Position numbers and translations under genes: made by a program. The notes under the pieces are model-generated. The model saw only the letters and a program-made list of their open reading frames with translations, made no database searches and was not told the DNA's origin. From Gillisella terrae (lineage in GTDB: Bacteria > Pseudomonadota > Alphaproteobacteria > Rhizobiales > Rhizobiaceae): a DNA stretch of 64,000 bases. This document shows positions 34,283 to 46,342 of this stretch, piece by piece (position 1 is the first letter of the stretch; each line of letters begins with the position of its first letter). The stretch is from the NCBI RefSeq assembly GCF_004801395.1, contig NZ_SSOA01000009.1, forward strand, positions 1 to 64,000, read 5' to 3'.

Positions 34283-34424
34283 GACACGTACTCCTTATGC
34301 TTGCGGCTTCCTATAAACCTTGTTGAAGATCGAAGGGGCTTTTTAAAGCTTTCGTGACAAAACACCCGCAGATTTCGTGCAATACTGTCATGCATTCAGC
34401 GCATTGCCGACAAGAGATTGTCGC

Positions 34425-35405
34425 TTAAAACGCGATTGTCTCATCCAACGCGCTCAGCGGGCGCACACCCGCCAAAAGCGCTCTCGCTTCTTCCTCGTCG
34501 CGCTTGATCTGGGCCACCAAGGGCTCCAGCCCATCAAACTTCCATTCATCGCGCAAATGGCCGAAGAAGGATACGGCACAGACCTCGCCATAAAGATCGC
34601 CGGAAAAATCAAACACGAAGGTTTCCAAAAGGGCGGCACCATCTTCGGTCACGGTCGGGCGATAGCCAAAGCTTGCCACACCATCACGGATCACGCCATC
34701 GGGCCTGCGCAGCCGCACGGCATAAATACCGGGGCGCAAATTGGCCTGCGGTGCCAGCGCCATATTGGCCGTGGGAAAGCCCAGCGTGCGGCCAAGCTGC
34801 TGACCTTTGATCACCTCGGCCTCAACCGTATAGCGATAGCCAAGCAAGCCGGCCATTTCGCTCACCGCCCCTTCGGGCAACAGGCCACGAATGCGGGTGG
34901 AAGACACCACCTCGGCATTTTCGTCGCGAAAGGCATCCAGCAAGGTCACACCAAAACCGTGGCGAGCGCCCGCTTCCATCAAAAAGGCCGGTCCACCCTC
35001 GCGGCCCTTGCCAAAGTGAAAGTCAAAGCCGGTCACCACTTCGCTCGCCCCCAGCCAATCAACCAGAACAGAGCGGATAAACGCATCGGCAGAGCGCTGG
35101 GAAAATTCGAGATCGAACGGATATTCAATCACCGCATGAAAGCCGATGGCTTCCAGCAAACGCGCTTTCAAAGGGGCAGGTGTGAGGCGAAAAACCGGCG
35201 TATCCGGCTTGAACACCGTGCGCGGATGCGGCTCAAATGTCAGCACCAGAGCGGGCACATTGCGCTGTCTTGCCAGTTCCAGCGCCCGCCGCAACACGGT
35301 TTGATGGCCGCGATGCACGCCATCAAAATTGCCAATGGCCACCACGCCGCCTTTGAGGCCATCCGGCAACGGGGTCTTTTTTTCATTGCGATGAAAAACG
35401 GTCAT
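34425..35405 (-). CDS. ribF: Bifunctional riboflavin kinase/FAD synthetase
   Basis: A 326-residue enzyme making FMN and then FAD from riboflavin. The N-terminal nucleotidyltransferase domain has VVAIGNFDGVHRGHQTVL (about 20-37) with the HxGH-like motif, and SSTRIRGLLPEGAVSEMAGLLG near 180-200. The C-terminal kinase domain shows GRTLGFPTANM near 218-228 and the YGEVCAVSFFGHLRDEWKFDGLEPL block. Start at ATG 35405. The HAD phosphatase gene lies 22 bases upstream on the same strand, so the two probably share a transcript. Confidence 0.95.
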   Translation of the reverse strand: MTVFHRNEKKTPLPDGLKGGVVAIGNFDGVHRGHQTVLRRALELARQRNVPALVLTFEPHPRTVFKPDTPVFRLTPAPLKARLLEAIGFHAVIEYPFDLEFSQRSADAFIRSVLVDWLGASEVVTGFDFHFGKGREGGPAFLMEAGARHGFGVTLLDAFRDENAEVVSSTRIRGLLPEGAVSEMAGLLGYRYTVEAEVIKGQQLGRTLGFPTANMALAPQANLRPGIYAVRLRRPDGVIRDGVASFGYRPTVTEDGAALLETFVFDFSGDLYGEVCAVSFFGHLRDEWKFDGLEPLVAQIKRDEEEARALLAGVRPLSALDETIAF

Positions 35406-35427
35406 TGGCTTATATCCACTAAAGGCT

Positions 35428-36279
35428 TCAGGCGAGTCTTGGCATCCAGAAGGCAGGCGTTACCCCCTCTCCTGTCAGATAGGCTTTCAAGATCGCCTCA
35501 TCAATCTGGCCATTCACGGTATATTCGGCCGCATGAATGCCACCTGCGATATACAGAAGATCAAGACCGGCATCGACAGCGCCCTTCACATCGGTGGGCA
35601 TGCCATCGCCAATGGCAATCACCCGCGCCTTATCAATGTCAGCGCCGCGCGCATCACGGGCTGCGGCAAAAGCTGCCTCGTAAATCGGCTTGTGTGGTTT
35701 ACCCGCCACGCGGGTTTCGCCGCCCAATTGCTGATAGTAAGCCGCAACGGCTCCAGCGCAGGGAATCATTTTATGGCCGCGCTCGACAATCAGGTCAGGA
35801 TTGGCGCAAATCAACGGCACTGCGCGCTTTTGGAATGCCACCAGCATATCATGGTGATCTTCCGGCATTTCCGACTCATCATCAAACAGGCCGGTGCAGA
35901 CAATGCATTCAGCCTCATCAGCGCCTACGACCGAGACATCCAGCCCATCCATCAGCGGTAGGTCACGCTCTGGCCCCAGCAGAAAAACCTTCTTTGGGCC
36001 TTGCGCAATCAGCGTGCGGGTGACATCGCCTGAGGTGACAATCCGGTCAAAAGCGCCATCAAGCACGCCCATGGCCTTCAACTGGCTGATCACGCCCGGC
36101 GATGGCCGGGGCGAATTGGTGATCAGCACCACGGTCAGGCCTTTTTGGCGCGCCGCACTCAAAACTTCGCCCGCCCCTGCAAACACATCCACGCCATTGT
36201 GGAGCACGCCCCAAACATCGCAAAGCACAACATCATAAGCGTCGGTTGCATCAAGAAACGTGGAGAGGCGCTGGGTCAT
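35428..36279 (-). CDS. HAD-superfamily class IIA hydrolase (TIGR01459-type)
   Basis: A 283-residue HAD phosphatase. Motif I is DVVLCDVWGVLHNG (about 15-28), motif II LVITNSPRP near 62, and the late ARVIAIGDGMPTDVKGAVDAG (about 217-237) supplies motif IV. The C2-type cap between them places it in the NagD/4-nitrophenylphosphatase branch. A conserved alphaproteobacterial family; because it precedes ribF, a role in removing a flavin or sugar phosphate is possible but unproven. The start at 36279 (MTQRLSTF) has AAGG upstream; the longer open frame beyond it runs antisense into the chromate transporter and is not coding. Confidence 0.88.
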   Translation of the reverse strand: MTQRLSTFLDATDAYDVVLCDVWGVLHNGVDVFAGAGEVLSAARQKGLTVVLITNSPRPSPGVISQLKAMGVLDGAFDRIVTSGDVTRTLIAQGPKKVFLLGPERDLPLMDGLDVSVVGADEAECIVCTGLFDDESEMPEDHHDMLVAFQKRAVPLICANPDLIVERGHKMIPCAGAVAAYYQQLGGETRVAGKPHKPIYEAAFAAARDARGADIDKARVIAIGDGMPTDVKGAVDAGLDLLYIAGGIHAAEYTVNGQIDEAILKAYLTGEGVTPAFWMPRLA

Positions 36280-36377
36280 GAATCTGCCTTGAGAGATGAA
36301 CAGGTGTCGGTGACATGGCAAAGGATAGCGTCGATAGCAAGAGCTTTTGCGGCAATCAGGCGTCGAGCATAGAGAAT

Positions 36378-37712
36378 TTATGCCATGAACCGGATCAATA
36401 CCCCCAAGGCCGCAGCCGTTGCCAGCACCGTGGCAATGCCAAGCCGCAACCCAAACAGCAGCACGGTCGTGACAAGGGCAATCACCAAGGCGGCTCCATT
36501 CAGCGTTGCCCAGTCTGGCATCGGCAATGAAAAACCAATCGCCGCCACAATGTCGCGCTGCACCACCTGCGCAAACAGCACATGCAAGCCAAACCACACA
36601 GACAGATTGAGAATCACCCCCACCACAGCAGCGGTGATGGCTGAGAGTGCTGCATCCACCAGCACATGGCCGCGCAACCGCTCAATCAATGGCGCTCCGG
36701 CAAAAATAAACAGAAAGCTGGGGGCAAAGGTCGCCCAAGCCGTAAGCAAGCCACCCATAAGCCCGGCAACAACCGGCATCAGGCCGCCGGGATCGCGAAA
36801 GGCTGCGAGAAACCCTGTGAAGGATAAAACCAGCACCAAAGGGCCGGGCGTGGTTTCGGCCAAAGCCAGACCATCCAGCATTTCGCCCGGTTTCAGCCAG
36901 TGATAATGCTCCACCGCCACCTGTGCCACATAGGCCAAAACGGCATAGGCACCGCCAAAGGTGACCAGCGCCATGCGGGCAAAAAATGTAAACACATCCA
37001 GCAGGCGGTCATGCCCTGACATGAGCGACAGAAGTGCCAACGGTGCAAGCCAGATACAGAGCCACGTGATCAATGACAAAAGCACTGACTTTAACGCCAG
37101 AGGTGCAGAACGCGCAGCCCTCGGGCTTAAATCCATCGTCGCAAAGCGCCCCCTTATCAGGCCAGCCATTGCAGCACACACAACAACCAGCGGAAACGGC
37201 AAGGACAGGCAAAACAAGGCAAGAAAGGCCAAAAGCGCAATTATTCTATGAAAGGGAGATGTCAGCGCCCTTTTGCCAATCCGCAGCAAGGCTTGCACCA
37301 CAATGGCCAGCACCGCCGCTTTCAACCCGAAAAACAATCCGGCAATCCAGCCGACATTGTGGTAGAGCGCATAAACTGTGGACAGACCCAGCATAACGGC
37401 CAATCCGGGCAGCACAAACAACAGCCCGGCTGCCACGCCGCCGCGCAATCCCCCATTCAACCAGCCGATATAGGTCGCCAATTGCTGCGCTTCCGGGCCG
37501 GGCAGCAGCATACAATAATTCAGGGCATGCAAAAAACGGGCTTCCGAGAGCCAGCGTTTTTCATCCACGATAATCTTGTGCATCAAACCGATCTGGGCGG
37601 CAGGCCCGCCAAAGCTCAAACAGCCGATTTTCGCGAAAGTTTTACAGATTTCGCCAAATGTCACGGTTTTGGCATCATCCTGTTGCATTCCCGGGTCTAG
37701 GATGTTCGTCAT
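36378..37712 (-). CDS. chrA: Chromate transporter, long-chain ChrA family
   Basis: A 444-residue membrane protein with two homologous CHR halves, as in chromate-efflux proteins. The first half has KIGCLSFGGPAAQIGLMH (about 27-44) and LLPGPEAQQLATYIGWL near 69-85. The second repeats the pattern with ALVTFGGAYAVLAYVAQ and LAETTPGPLVLVLSFTGFLA. About ten to twelve membrane segments. The family exports chromate in resistant bacteria, but many chromosomal members have no proven substrate. Start at 37712 (alternative 37688, residue 9); no strong ribosome site for either. It is divergent from groES. Confidence 0.9.
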   Translation of the reverse strand: MTNILDPGMQQDDAKTVTFGEICKTFAKIGCLSFGGPAAQIGLMHKIIVDEKRWLSEARFLHALNYCMLLPGPEAQQLATYIGWLNGGLRGGVAAGLLFVLPGLAVMLGLSTVYALYHNVGWIAGLFFGLKAAVLAIVVQALLRIGKRALTSPFHRIIALLAFLALFCLSLPFPLVVVCAAMAGLIRGRFATMDLSPRAARSAPLALKSVLLSLITWLCIWLAPLALLSLMSGHDRLLDVFTFFARMALVTFGGAYAVLAYVAQVAVEHYHWLKPGEMLDGLALAETTPGPLVLVLSFTGFLAAFRDPGGLMPVVAGLMGGLLTAWATFAPSFLFIFAGAPLIERLRGHVLVDAALSAITAAVVGVILNLSVWFGLHVLFAQVVQRDIVAAIGFSLPMPDWATLNGAALVIALVTTVLLFGLRLGIATVLATAAALGVLIRFMA

Positions 37713-37771
37713 GCCTCGATTTTCTTTTCTGGGCTTTCAATTTTTTGGCGTGATTTTTTATGTGTCCGTCC

Positions 37772-37800
37772 TTGACTCCACGCAACCTCATCCTTATCTC
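37772..37800 (+). promoter_or_regulatory. groESL promoter (sigma-70 type)
   Basis: TTGACT at 37772-37777 and TATCTC at 37795-37800, 17 bases apart, directly before the CIRCE element. Confidence 0.6.
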
Positions 37801-37807
37801 AGGCTCG

Positions 37808-37834
37808 CTAGCACTCGAACAGACTGAGTGCTAA
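37808..37834 (+). promoter_or_regulatory. CIRCE operator (HrcA site)
   Basis: CTAGCACTC-N9-GAGTGCTAA matches the CIRCE consensus TTAGCACTC-N9-GAGTGCTAA with one mismatch. Binding of the HrcA repressor here keeps groESL low until heat shock. Confidence 0.95.
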
Positions 37835-37892
37835 CAATATCCATGCGGGGCCGTTTCGGCCCGCGAATGTCATTTGATCGAGGGATTAGACA

Positions 37893-38189
37893 ATGGCAAG
37901 CACCAATTTCCGTCCGCTGCACGACCGCGTTGTTGTTAAGCGTGTTGAATCTGAGGAAAAGACCAAGGGCGGCATTATCATTCCTGATACCGCCAAGGAA
38001 AAGCCAGCTGAAGGCGAAATCATCGCTGTTGGCCCAGGCACACGCGACGACAAGGGCGCTCTGGTTGCTCTGGACGTTAAAGTTGGCGACCGCGTTTTGT
38101 TCGGCAAGTGGTCTGGCACTGAAGTCAAGCTCGACGGCGTTGACCTGCTGATCATGAAGGAAGCCGACATCATGGGCGTGATCGGCTGA
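37893..38189 (+). CDS. groES: Co-chaperonin GroES
   Basis: A 98-residue Gro[16 protein letters not shown] (6-19), the mobile loop [16 protein letters not shown] that contacts Gro[12 protein letters not shown] and the terminal [16 protein letters not shown] are all present. It caps GroEL for ATP-dependent protein folding. First gene of the CIRCE-controlled operon. Codon use is strongly biased, as expected for a highly expressed gene. Confidence 0.98.
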   Translation: MASTNFRPLHDRVVVKRVESEEKTKGGIIIPDTAKEKPAEGEIIAVGPGTRDDKGALVALDVKVGDRVLFGKWSGTEVKLDGVDLLIMKEADIMGVIG

Positions 38190-38238
38190 TCTAGCCGGAT
38201 ACCCCTTCTTCCTTTTAACCAATTCACCAATGGGTTAG

Positions 38239-39897
<1,659 letters not shown>

Positions 39898-39943
39898 TAA
39901 GGCGTAGGCCTTGTTGCTCTGACCCATACGGTTCAGATTTTGA

Positions 39944-39972
39944 GAGAGCGGTCTTCGGGCCGCTCTTTTTTT
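39944..39972 (+). terminator. groESL terminator
   Basis: GAGCGGTCTTCGGGCCGCTC followed by seven T: a stable stem with a U-run. Confidence 0.85.
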
Positions 39973-40127
39973 GTTCAAGCCTCAGCCTTGATTTTAATAG
40001 TGAAAAGGCCTGCCAAAAAAAATTCGGGTGAACGATATCTGAATGATGCCTTCAGCATCCGTTCCAACACAGCAGCATAGAAAGAGAGCGTTCAACAACG
40101 GCACCATCCCTCAGAGGAGAGGCTCTC

Positions 40128-40556
40128 ATGATCGCTAAAATTTTTATCGCTACGGCTCTTGTCGGCTTTACCATCATCGCTCCAGCCATGGCCAATGATG
40201 TGCGGATTGAGCAATATGGCTGGTCCAATTCGGCTGGCGGTGCCCAGAACGGTTATAGAAACCGCATTCGCGTTTATCAGGACGGCGGCTATAATCGGAT
40301 GAACGGCCGCCAATATGGCAGCGATAATCTTTCTGCTGTCGGCCAGCAGGGCCGTAATAACTACGGCGAGACCTATCAGTCCGGCAATCGCAACACCGCT
40401 GGCATTGGCCAGTTTGGCTCCAACCACACCACAATCATCACCCAGGACGGCAATGGCAACATTACCGCAGGCGTGCAGGTTGGCCATGGCTGTGCAGCAA
40501 ACGTCAATCAAGGTGGCAATGGCAATGTCGCCGCCTTTGTTCAGGCCTGCCCCTAA
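40128..40556 (+). CDS. Curlin-repeat (CsgA/CsgB-like) amyloid subunit
   Basis: A 142-residue secreted protein. A signal peptide (about 1-22, ending PAMAND) is followed by four to five imperfect curlin repeats of the Q-x-G-x-x-N pattern: IEQYGWSNSA, VYQDGGYNRM, VGQQGRNNYGETYQSGNRNT, IGQFGSNHTTIITQDGNGNI. Such repeats stack into the amyloid beta-solenoid of curli fibres. It ends VNQGGNGNVAAFVQACP with two cysteines. First of three curli-type genes; a good GAGGAGAGG ribosome site precedes it. It could be the fibre subunit or the CsgB-like nucleator. Confidence 0.85.
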   Translation: MIAKIFIATALVGFTIIAPAMANDVRIEQYGWSNSAGGAQNGYRNRIRVYQDGGYNRMNGRQYGSDNLSAVGQQGRNNYGETYQSGNRNTAGIGQFGSNHTTIITQDGNGNITAGVQVGHGCAANVNQGGNGNVAAFVQACP

Positions 40557-40633
40557 TTCAAAAACACCCGCTTCTTGCAATGGTAGATCCGCAAGACGAT
40601 GCGGATCACCAGTCACCCTCAGGAGATGAAGTC

Positions 40634-41035
40634 ATGCAGAGCATTGTCAAAAATCATCGCCATCTCGCAATTGCCATGGGTGTGGTTTTGCTCCCCATCG
40701 GTGCTTTTGCAACCATGGGCACAGGCACACAATCCGCTGGCCCGCTGAGTTGCGACATTCGCACCAGCCAATCGGGTGGGCAGATCACACTCAACGCCCT
40801 CGCCTCGACTGATCGCAGCGTCAACGGCAATTATACATTCCACGTCAGCAGCACTGGCGCGTCGAATGGCACCAATATCGACCAAAGCGGCGCATTCAGT
40901 GCAAGCCCCGGCAAGCCCGCCACACTTGGCTCTGTGATGCTGGATGCCAGCGGGGCAACTTATAAAGCAACACTCGAGCTGACGGTCGACAAGAAAACAG
41001 TCAGCTGCACCAAGCGCATTGGCGACAGTGCTTAA
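40634..41035 (+). CDS. CsgH-like curli assembly protein
   Basis: A 133-residue secreted protein. After a signal peptide (about 1-26) comes a beta-rich domain: PLSCDIRTSQSGGQITLNAL, VNGNYTFHVSSTGASNGTNI, QSGAFSASPGKPATLGSVML and a final TYKATLELTVDKKTVSCTK. This fits CsgH, an immunoglobulin-like alphaproteobacterial periplasmic protein that keeps CsgA from polymerising early; the two cysteines would form the fold's disulfide. AGGAG lies eight bases before ATG 40634. Its place between two curlin-repeat genes supports the assignment. Confidence 0.75.
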   Translation: MQSIVKNHRHLAIAMGVVLLPIGAFATMGTGTQSAGPLSCDIRTSQSGGQITLNALASTDRSVNGNYTFHVSSTGASNGTNIDQSGAFSASPGKPATLGSVMLDASGATYKATLELTVDKKTVSCTKRIGDSA

Positions 41036-41081
41036 ACCAATCCAAACACAGACCAAAAAAACTGTCACGATGGAGATCACT

Positions 41082-41495
41082 ATGAACCATTTGTCTTTCA
41101 AGAGCCTGGCCACTGCCATTCTCATCGGTGGTCTTGGCACAATGGCAATCAGCGCCCCGGCCCAGGCTGGCGGTTCGATTTCGATGAATTTCTCGCCTTC
41201 AAACGGCGGCGACGGTGATATGATCTCCAGCGGCTTGCAGCTCTACTCGCTCTATCGCAATTTCAAAGATGGCAATATCGAGCAATTGGGCCGCAACAAT
41301 TCGGCGGGCCTTGCCCAAAATGGCAGACGCAATCTGGGCATCATTCGCCAGCAAGGCAGCCAGCACACAGCCACGCTGGAACAGGATGGCAATGACAACG
41401 CCTATGGCATTTTCCAGTTTGGCCGCAGAAGCGATGTGAATGTGCGCCAGTATGGCAATAATCAGAGCGGCGCGACCTTCAGCTACGGTTGGTAA
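41082..41495 (+). CDS. Curlin-repeat (CsgA/CsgB-like) amyloid subunit, second gene
   Basis: A 137-residue secreted protein: signal peptide to APAQAGGS (about residue 29), a 45-residue N-terminal linker, then three to four curlin repeats (IEQLGRNNSAGLAQNGRRNL, IIRQQGSQHTATLEQDGNDN, IFQFGRRSDVNVRQYGNNQS). The longer non-repeat N-terminal part distinguishes it from the first gene and could make it the nucleator or the anchoring subunit. The start 41082 is chosen for GGAG six bases upstream; ATG 41070 is the alternative. It starts 46 bases after the CsgH-like gene and ends ten bases from the convergent dnaE2. Confidence 0.82.
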   Translation: MNHLSFKSLATAILIGGLGTMAISAPAQAGGSISMNFSPSNGGDGDMISSGLQLYSLYRNFKDGNIEQLGRNNSAGLAQNGRRNLGIIRQQGSQHTATLEQDGNDNAYGIFQFGRRSDVNVRQYGNNQSGATFSYGW

Positions 41496-41504
41496 GGGCT
41501 GCGT

Positions 41505-44500
41505 TCAATGAAAATCGCGTGAGCGCACTCTTATCTGATCCAGATGCTCATAAGGATCAACCAGAGTGCGCGGCGGCGGAAGTGGCGATTTTGAGGTCGC
41601 AGGCCGGGGCATGTTCGGCGAGGGTGATTTTGCCACTGTGCGTGGGTCAACGGGCGGTATGCCGTGGTGAAATTCATCACCCCGCCCATGGGGCAGCGGA
41701 AACGGCGTATCCCGCGCCCCGACGCTGGCCAGTTGCCGACTGAGATCCTCAATATGCTGCACCACCAGATGCACCACCTCACCTTCGCGCTGGATATAGC
41801 CGCGCGCCCCCACCATGGCCGCTCCCATCACAACGGGGCGGAATTTTTCAAACATTTTTTTCCACACCACCAGATTGGCCACGCCGGTTTCATCTTCAAT
41901 GGTCATGAAAATCACACCTCTGGCCGAGCCGGGACGCTGACGCACCAGCACCATGCCCGCAACGGTCACGCGGGTCCTGTCGCGGCTCGAAACTGCATCA
42001 TGACAGCTGACAATTCCCTTGCGGCTTAAGTCCTTGCGCAAAAAGGTCAGAGGATGGTCGCGCAAAGTCAGCCCGACATGGCCATAATCCTGCACCACTT
42101 CGCTGCCCGCCGTCATGGGGCGCAGCGCCACTGCTGGCTCAAGTTGCTCAACAATCGCACCCGGCTTTGCAACGGTTGCAAACAATGGCAAAGGCGTATC
42201 ACTGAACGCCTTGATGGCCCATAATGCTTCGCGGCGGGCAAGCTTGAGCGATGGGCGCATCGCATCGGCCTCCGCCAGATGCACCAGTGCCGAGGCTGAC
42301 ACACCGCCGCGCTGCCACAGATCATCCACCGAGACAAACCGACCCTCGCCGCGATTGGCCACCAATTGTGCCGCCTCGGCATTGCTCAAACCTTTGACCA
42401 TGCGCAACCCCAAACGCACCGCAAAAAGACCTCGGCCTGTTTCTTTCTCCCCTGCTTCTTTTTCCAATGTGCAATCCCATCGCGATGCATTGATACAGAC
42501 GGGCAAAACAGTCACCCCATGCACCTCGGCATCGCGCACAATCTGGGCGGGGGCATAAAACCCCATGGGCTGCGAATTGAGCAGGCTTGCGCAAAACACA
42601 TCCGGGTGGTGGCATTTGACCCAGGACGACGCATAGGCAATCAGCGCGAAGGAAGCGGCGTGGCTTTCCGGAAAGCCATAGGAGCCAAAGCCTTCAAGCT
42701 GGCGAAAGGTGCGCTCGGCAAACTCCCGCTCATAGCCATTTTTGACCATGCCGGAAATCAGCTTTTCACCGAACTTGCTGACACCGCCGGTATGCTTGAA
42801 GGTGGCCATCGAGCGACGCAATTGATCGGCCTCGCCGGGGCTAAACCCGCCACATTCAATTGCCACCCGCATGGCCTGTTCCTGAAACAGCGGCACACCA
42901 AGTGTTTTATGCAGGACTTTATAGAGTTCGGGCTTTGGATATTCGACCTTTTCCTTGCCCTGACGCCTGCGCAGGTAAGGATGCACCATATCGCCCTGAA
43001 TGGGTCCGGGCCGCACAATGGCCACCTCGATCACCAGATCATAGAAGGTATTTGGCTTCATGCGCGGCAGCATCGACATTTGCGCGCGGCTCTCGATCTG
43101 GAAAACGCCAATGGTATCGGCTTTGGAGATCATCGCGTAGGTCTGCTCATCCTCCTGTGGAATGGTCGCCAGATCATGCCGTACTCCCTTATATTTTTCG
43201 ATCATCTCAAAACAGCGCCGCATGCACGACAACATGCCAAGCCCCAGCACATCGACCTTCATGAATTTCAGAATGTCGATATCGTCCTTGTCCCATTCAA
43301 TCACCTGCCGGTCGTCCATGGCGGCAGGTTCAATCGGCACCAGTTCATCCAGCCGGTCGCGGGTCAGCACAAAGCCACCCGGATGCTGCGACAAATGGCG
43401 GGGCGCGCCAATCAATTGTTGCGCCAGCTCCAAGGTCAGGCGCAAACGCCGGTCCTGAAGATTGAGGTTCAAATCCTTGACATGCTTTTCCGAAACACTG
43501 TCAGACCAGCCCCAGACCCGCGATGACAGGGTCTTGGTCAAATCTTCCGGCAGACCCAAAGCCTTGCCCACATCGCGCAAAGCCCCCTTGCTGCGATAGC
43601 GTGTCACCACCGCGCAAAGTGCCGAACGCGTACGACCATAGGTCTTATAGATCCACTGGATCACTTCCTCGCGGCGCTGGTGCTCAAAATCCACATCAAT
43701 ATCTGGCGGTTCGCGGCGCTCAACCGAGATGAAGCGCTCAAACAGCAAATTGCTCTGGACCGGATCAATGGAGGTAATGCCCAGAACATAACAGACTGTC
43801 GAATTGGCCGCAGAGCCACGCCCCTGACAGAGAATGTTTTGCGAGCGGGCAAATTGAACAATGGAATTGACGGTCAGGAAGTAGGGCGCATAATCCAGTT
43901 GCGCAATAAGCCGCAATTCATGCTCAAGAGTTCTGCGCACATTCTCCGAGATCCCATCGGGATAGCGATTTTTGGCACCTTCCCATGTCAGTTTTTCCAG
44001 GGTCTGTTGCGGAGTCAAATCCGGGAATTGCCGCTCCTCGGGATATTGATAGATCAATTCATCCAGCGAAAACCTGCACCGCGCTGCAAATTGCTGTGTG
44101 CGGGCCACGGCATCTGTGTTGCGCGCAAACAGGCGATACATTTCCGCTGGTGGTTTCAGATACCGGTCAGCATGGCGCTCGCGCCGGAAACCGGCATTGT
44201 CAATTGTGACGTTATGGCGAATACAGGTGACAACATCTTGCAAAATGCGCCGTTCTGGTGCGTGAAACAGCACATCATTGGTCACAAGGGTCGGCACGCC
44301 TGCGGCCTCGGCAAGTGACGACAGTTCAAACAGCCGCAATTGGTCATTGGGCCTGCGGCGCAATGTCAGCGCCAGATAGGCGCGATCGGCAAAAACCTCT
44401 TTGAGACGGCGCAGGCGAAAAGCGCAAGCATCATCGGCCAGATCCGGCACCAAAACCGCCAGCAAGCCTTCCGCATAGGTCACAAGATCGGCCCATTCCA

Positions 44501-44822
44501 GTTGGCATTTGCCTTTGCCGCCTTTTGTTTTTCCAAGCGACAGAAGCCGACAAAGCCGCCCATAGGCCGCCCGATCCGTGGGGTAAAGCAAAACTGCCAT
44601 GCCGCAGGTGAGATCGACCCGACAGCCGATAATCAGCCGCACGCCTGTGTCTTTGGCGGCCTGATGCGCCCGCACAATGCCCGCCAGCGAGTGCCGATCC
44701 ACAATAGCCAAAGCCTCGATGCCAAGAATTTTGGCCTGCTCGAACAGCTCTTCGCAGGACGAAGCCCCCCGCAAAAAGGAAAAGTGCGACGTGACCTGCA
44801 ATTCGGCATAGCCCGGCATCAT
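41505..44822 (-). CDS. dnaE2: Error-prone DNA polymerase DnaE2 (ImuC)
   Basis: A 1105-residue C-family polymerase. The PHP domain opens with [20 protein letters not shown] (about 4-23). The palm carries [17 protein letters not shown] near 375 and [20 protein letters not shown] near 417, with the catalytic aspartates. [23 protein letters not shown] lies near 750, and an OB fold with [20 protein letters not shown] is C-terminal. With ImuA and ImuB it forms the mutasome for DNA-damage-induced mutagenesis. Its ATG overlaps the imuB stop codon (ATGA), so it is translationally coupled. ATG 44819 is an alternative start one codon later. Confidence 0.95.
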   Translation of the reverse strand: MMPGYAELQVTSHFSFLRGASSCEELFEQAKILGIEALAIVDRHSLAGIVRAHQAAKDTGVRLIIGCRVDLTCGMAVLLYPTDRAAYGRLCRLLSLGKTKGGKGKCQLEWADLVTYAEGLLAVLVPDLADDACAFRLRRLKEVFADRAYLALTLRRRPNDQLRLFELSSLAEAAGVPTLVTNDVLFHAPERRILQDVVTCIRHNVTIDNAGFRRERHADRYLKPPAEMYRLFARNTDAVARTQQFAARCRFSLDELIYQYPEERQFPDLTPQQTLEKLTWEGAKNRYPDGISENVRRTLEHELRLIAQLDYAPYFLTVNSIVQFARSQNILCQGRGSAANSTVCYVLGITSIDPVQSNLLFERFISVERREPPDIDVDFEHQRREEVIQWIYKTYGRTRSALCAVVTRYRSKGALRDVGKALGLPEDLTKTLSSRVWGWSDSVSEKHVKDLNLNLQDRRLRLTLELAQQLIGAPRHLSQHPGGFVLTRDRLDELVPIEPAAMDDRQVIEWDKDDIDILKFMKVDVLGLGMLSCMRRCFEMIEKYKGVRHDLATIPQEDEQTYAMISKADTIGVFQIESRAQMSMLPRMKPNTFYDLVIEVAIVRPGPIQGDMVHPYLRRRQGKEKVEYPKPELYKVLHKTLGVPLFQEQAMRVAIECGGFSPGEADQLRRSMATFKHTGGVSKFGEKLISGMVKNGYEREFAERTFRQLEGFGSYGFPESHAASFALIAYASSWVKCHHPDVFCASLLNSQPMGFYAPAQIVRDAEVHGVTVLPVCINASRWDCTLEKEAGEKETGRGLFAVRLGLRMVKGLSNAEAAQLVANRGEGRFVSVDDLWQRGGVSASALVHLAEADAMRPSLKLARREALWAIKAFSDTPLPLFATVAKPGAIVEQLEPAVALRPMTAGSEVVQDYGHVGLTLRDHPLTFLRKDLSRKGIVSCHDAVSSRDRTRVTVAGMVLVRQRPGSARGVIFMTIEDETGVANLVVWKKMFEKFRPVVMGAAMVGARGYIQREGEVVHLVVQHIEDLSRQLASVGARDTPFPLPHGRGDEFHHGIPPVDPRTVAKSPSPNMPRPATSKSPLPPPRTLVDPYEHLDQIRVRSRDFH

Positions 44823-46342
44823 GCGAAGATCCCATGCAAGAACCAGCGATGAGAGCCGGTTTCGGCGTGTTCGCCATCGCCGGCGCGGAAAATCCAATAG
44901 CGCTCGCCCGTCTCATCTTCGACGCGAAAATAGTCGCGCACCGCCTCCAGCTCGGCATCGCGTGTCCACCACTCGCCAAACACCCGCTCAGGGCCATCGG
45001 CACGACTGACCCGCCGCCGCTTGCCCTTCCAGGAAAACCACACGGGCGGATGGTCTGGCAAAAGCGCCATGGTTTCAATGGGTTCAGGATAGGGCAGCAG
45101 ACGCGACGGGCGAGGCCATTCATGATGCCAGCCCTGCCCGACATCTGGTGACAGCGGCGCAATCCGCCGTACCGACCGCTCTGGTACGTCGCTTGCCACC
45201 GGCGCAATGCGATAGAGCCTGTTGTGCCCAACCCGGTTGGCCAGCACGTCGATCAGCCCGGAAATATCGGCCTCCTGCTCTTCATCCAGCAGCGAATTCG
45301 CCTGGCGCGCCTGAAGCGGTTGGATCAAGCTTGCCGTCAATGACATAAGCTCGATGCCAAAACCGGGATTGATGCTCTCAATCCGGTCGCATAACAGCCG
45401 GGTCAGGCGCTTTACATCCCGCACCGGCTGGGCCATGCCCACCCGCACCACTTCTCGCTGATTGTCCACCCGCTGGCAGATCAAATCGAGCCGCCTTGCC
45501 CCCATGCCCTTTTGCTCCAACTCCAGACAGAGCGCCACCACCAGCTTTTCGATGTAACGGGCAATGGTTTCCGCCGCCCCGATGGGCTCGGCAAACAGAC
45601 GCTCAACATAGGGCAGTTCCGGTGAGCGAAGCGGATCGACAGGCTCTGCCAAAACCCCAAGGGCTTGATCCAGCCTGCGACCCAGTTGTGGGCCAAACCG
45701 CTGAATGAGTGGTGCACGCGGCTGGCCAAGCAGATCACCAATTCGCTCAAACCCCAGAACCGCCAAGCCATCCACCGTGTTACGATCCAGCCTCAAGGCG
45801 GCGATTGGCAGGGGATAAAGCGCCTCTTCCTCCTGCCCCGGCGCAATGATGGAAATGCGACGGCCGGAAAAGCGCGCAACGGCATGGGCAACACCCCATG
45901 TCGAGGCAATGGCTGCTTTGGCCTCCACCCCCATGCCGTCAAACCGCTCAAGCAATGTATGCAGCATGGCGTCTTCGCCACCGTGCAAATGCTCAACACC
46001 GGTGGTGTCCAGCACCAGACCATCCGGCGCATCGGGTGCCACCACAGGCGAGACATGCTGCAAGACCGACAAGGCCAGACGATGAAGTCCCTGCAGATCG
46101 GCGGACGAATCCAAATCGCGAATGGTGAGTCCGGCAACCAGTGCCTGCGCCTTGGTCAGCGGCATATTGAGGCGCAAACCCGCGGCCTTGGCCTTTGCAT
46201 CCACAGCGGCCACAACGCGACGGCTGCCCACCCGCGCCACCAGCACAAGGGGCTGATCATGAAGCGGCAAATCGTCTGGCGATTTTCGTCGCAGCCGGTC
46301 GATCGACCAGTTTGGAAGGAAAAGCGATATGACCCTGGGCAT
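44819..46342 (-). CDS. imuB: ImuB, Y-family polymerase-like mutasome subunit
   Basis: A 507-residue DinB/UmuC-related protein. [18 protein letters not shown] opens it, followed by [20 protein letters not shown] and a helix-hairpin-helix region near [20 protein letters not shown]. ImuB proteins lack the catalytic acidic residues of active Y-family polymerases and act as a hub, binding the beta clamp, ImuA and DnaE2; [11 protein letters not shown] stands where the active site would be. The start 46342 has GGAGG seven bases upstream and lies inside imuA (86-base overlap), so both are read in different frames there. Confidence 0.93.
   Translation of the reverse strand: MPRVISLFLPNWSIDRLRRKSPDDLPLHDQPLVLVARVGSRRVVAAVDAKAKAAGLRLNMPLTKAQALVAGLTIRDLDSSADLQGLHRLALSVLQHVSPVVAPDAPDGLVLDTTGVEHLHGGEDAMLHTLLERFDGMGVEAKAAIASTWGVAHAVARFSGRRISIIAPGQEEEALYPLPIAALRLDRNTVDGLAVLGFERIGDLLGQPRAPLIQRFGPQLGRRLDQALGVLAEPVDPLRSPELPYVERLFAEPIGAAETIARYIEKLVVALCLELEQKGMGARRLDLICQRVDNQREVVRVGMAQPVRDVKRLTRLLCDRIESINPGFGIELMSLTASLIQPLQARQANSLLDEEQEADISGLIDVLANRVGHNRLYRIAPVASDVPERSVRRIAPLSPDVGQGWHHEWPRPSRLLPYPEPIETMALLPDHPPVWFSWKGKRRRVSRADGPERVFGEWWTRDAELEAVRDYFRVEDETGERYWIFRAGDGEHAETGSHRWFLHGIFA

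Noticed and set aside
34377..36023. 548-residue open frame on the plus strand
   Set aside because: Antisense to ribF and the HAD phosphatase; rich in His/Gln/Arg and without motifs.
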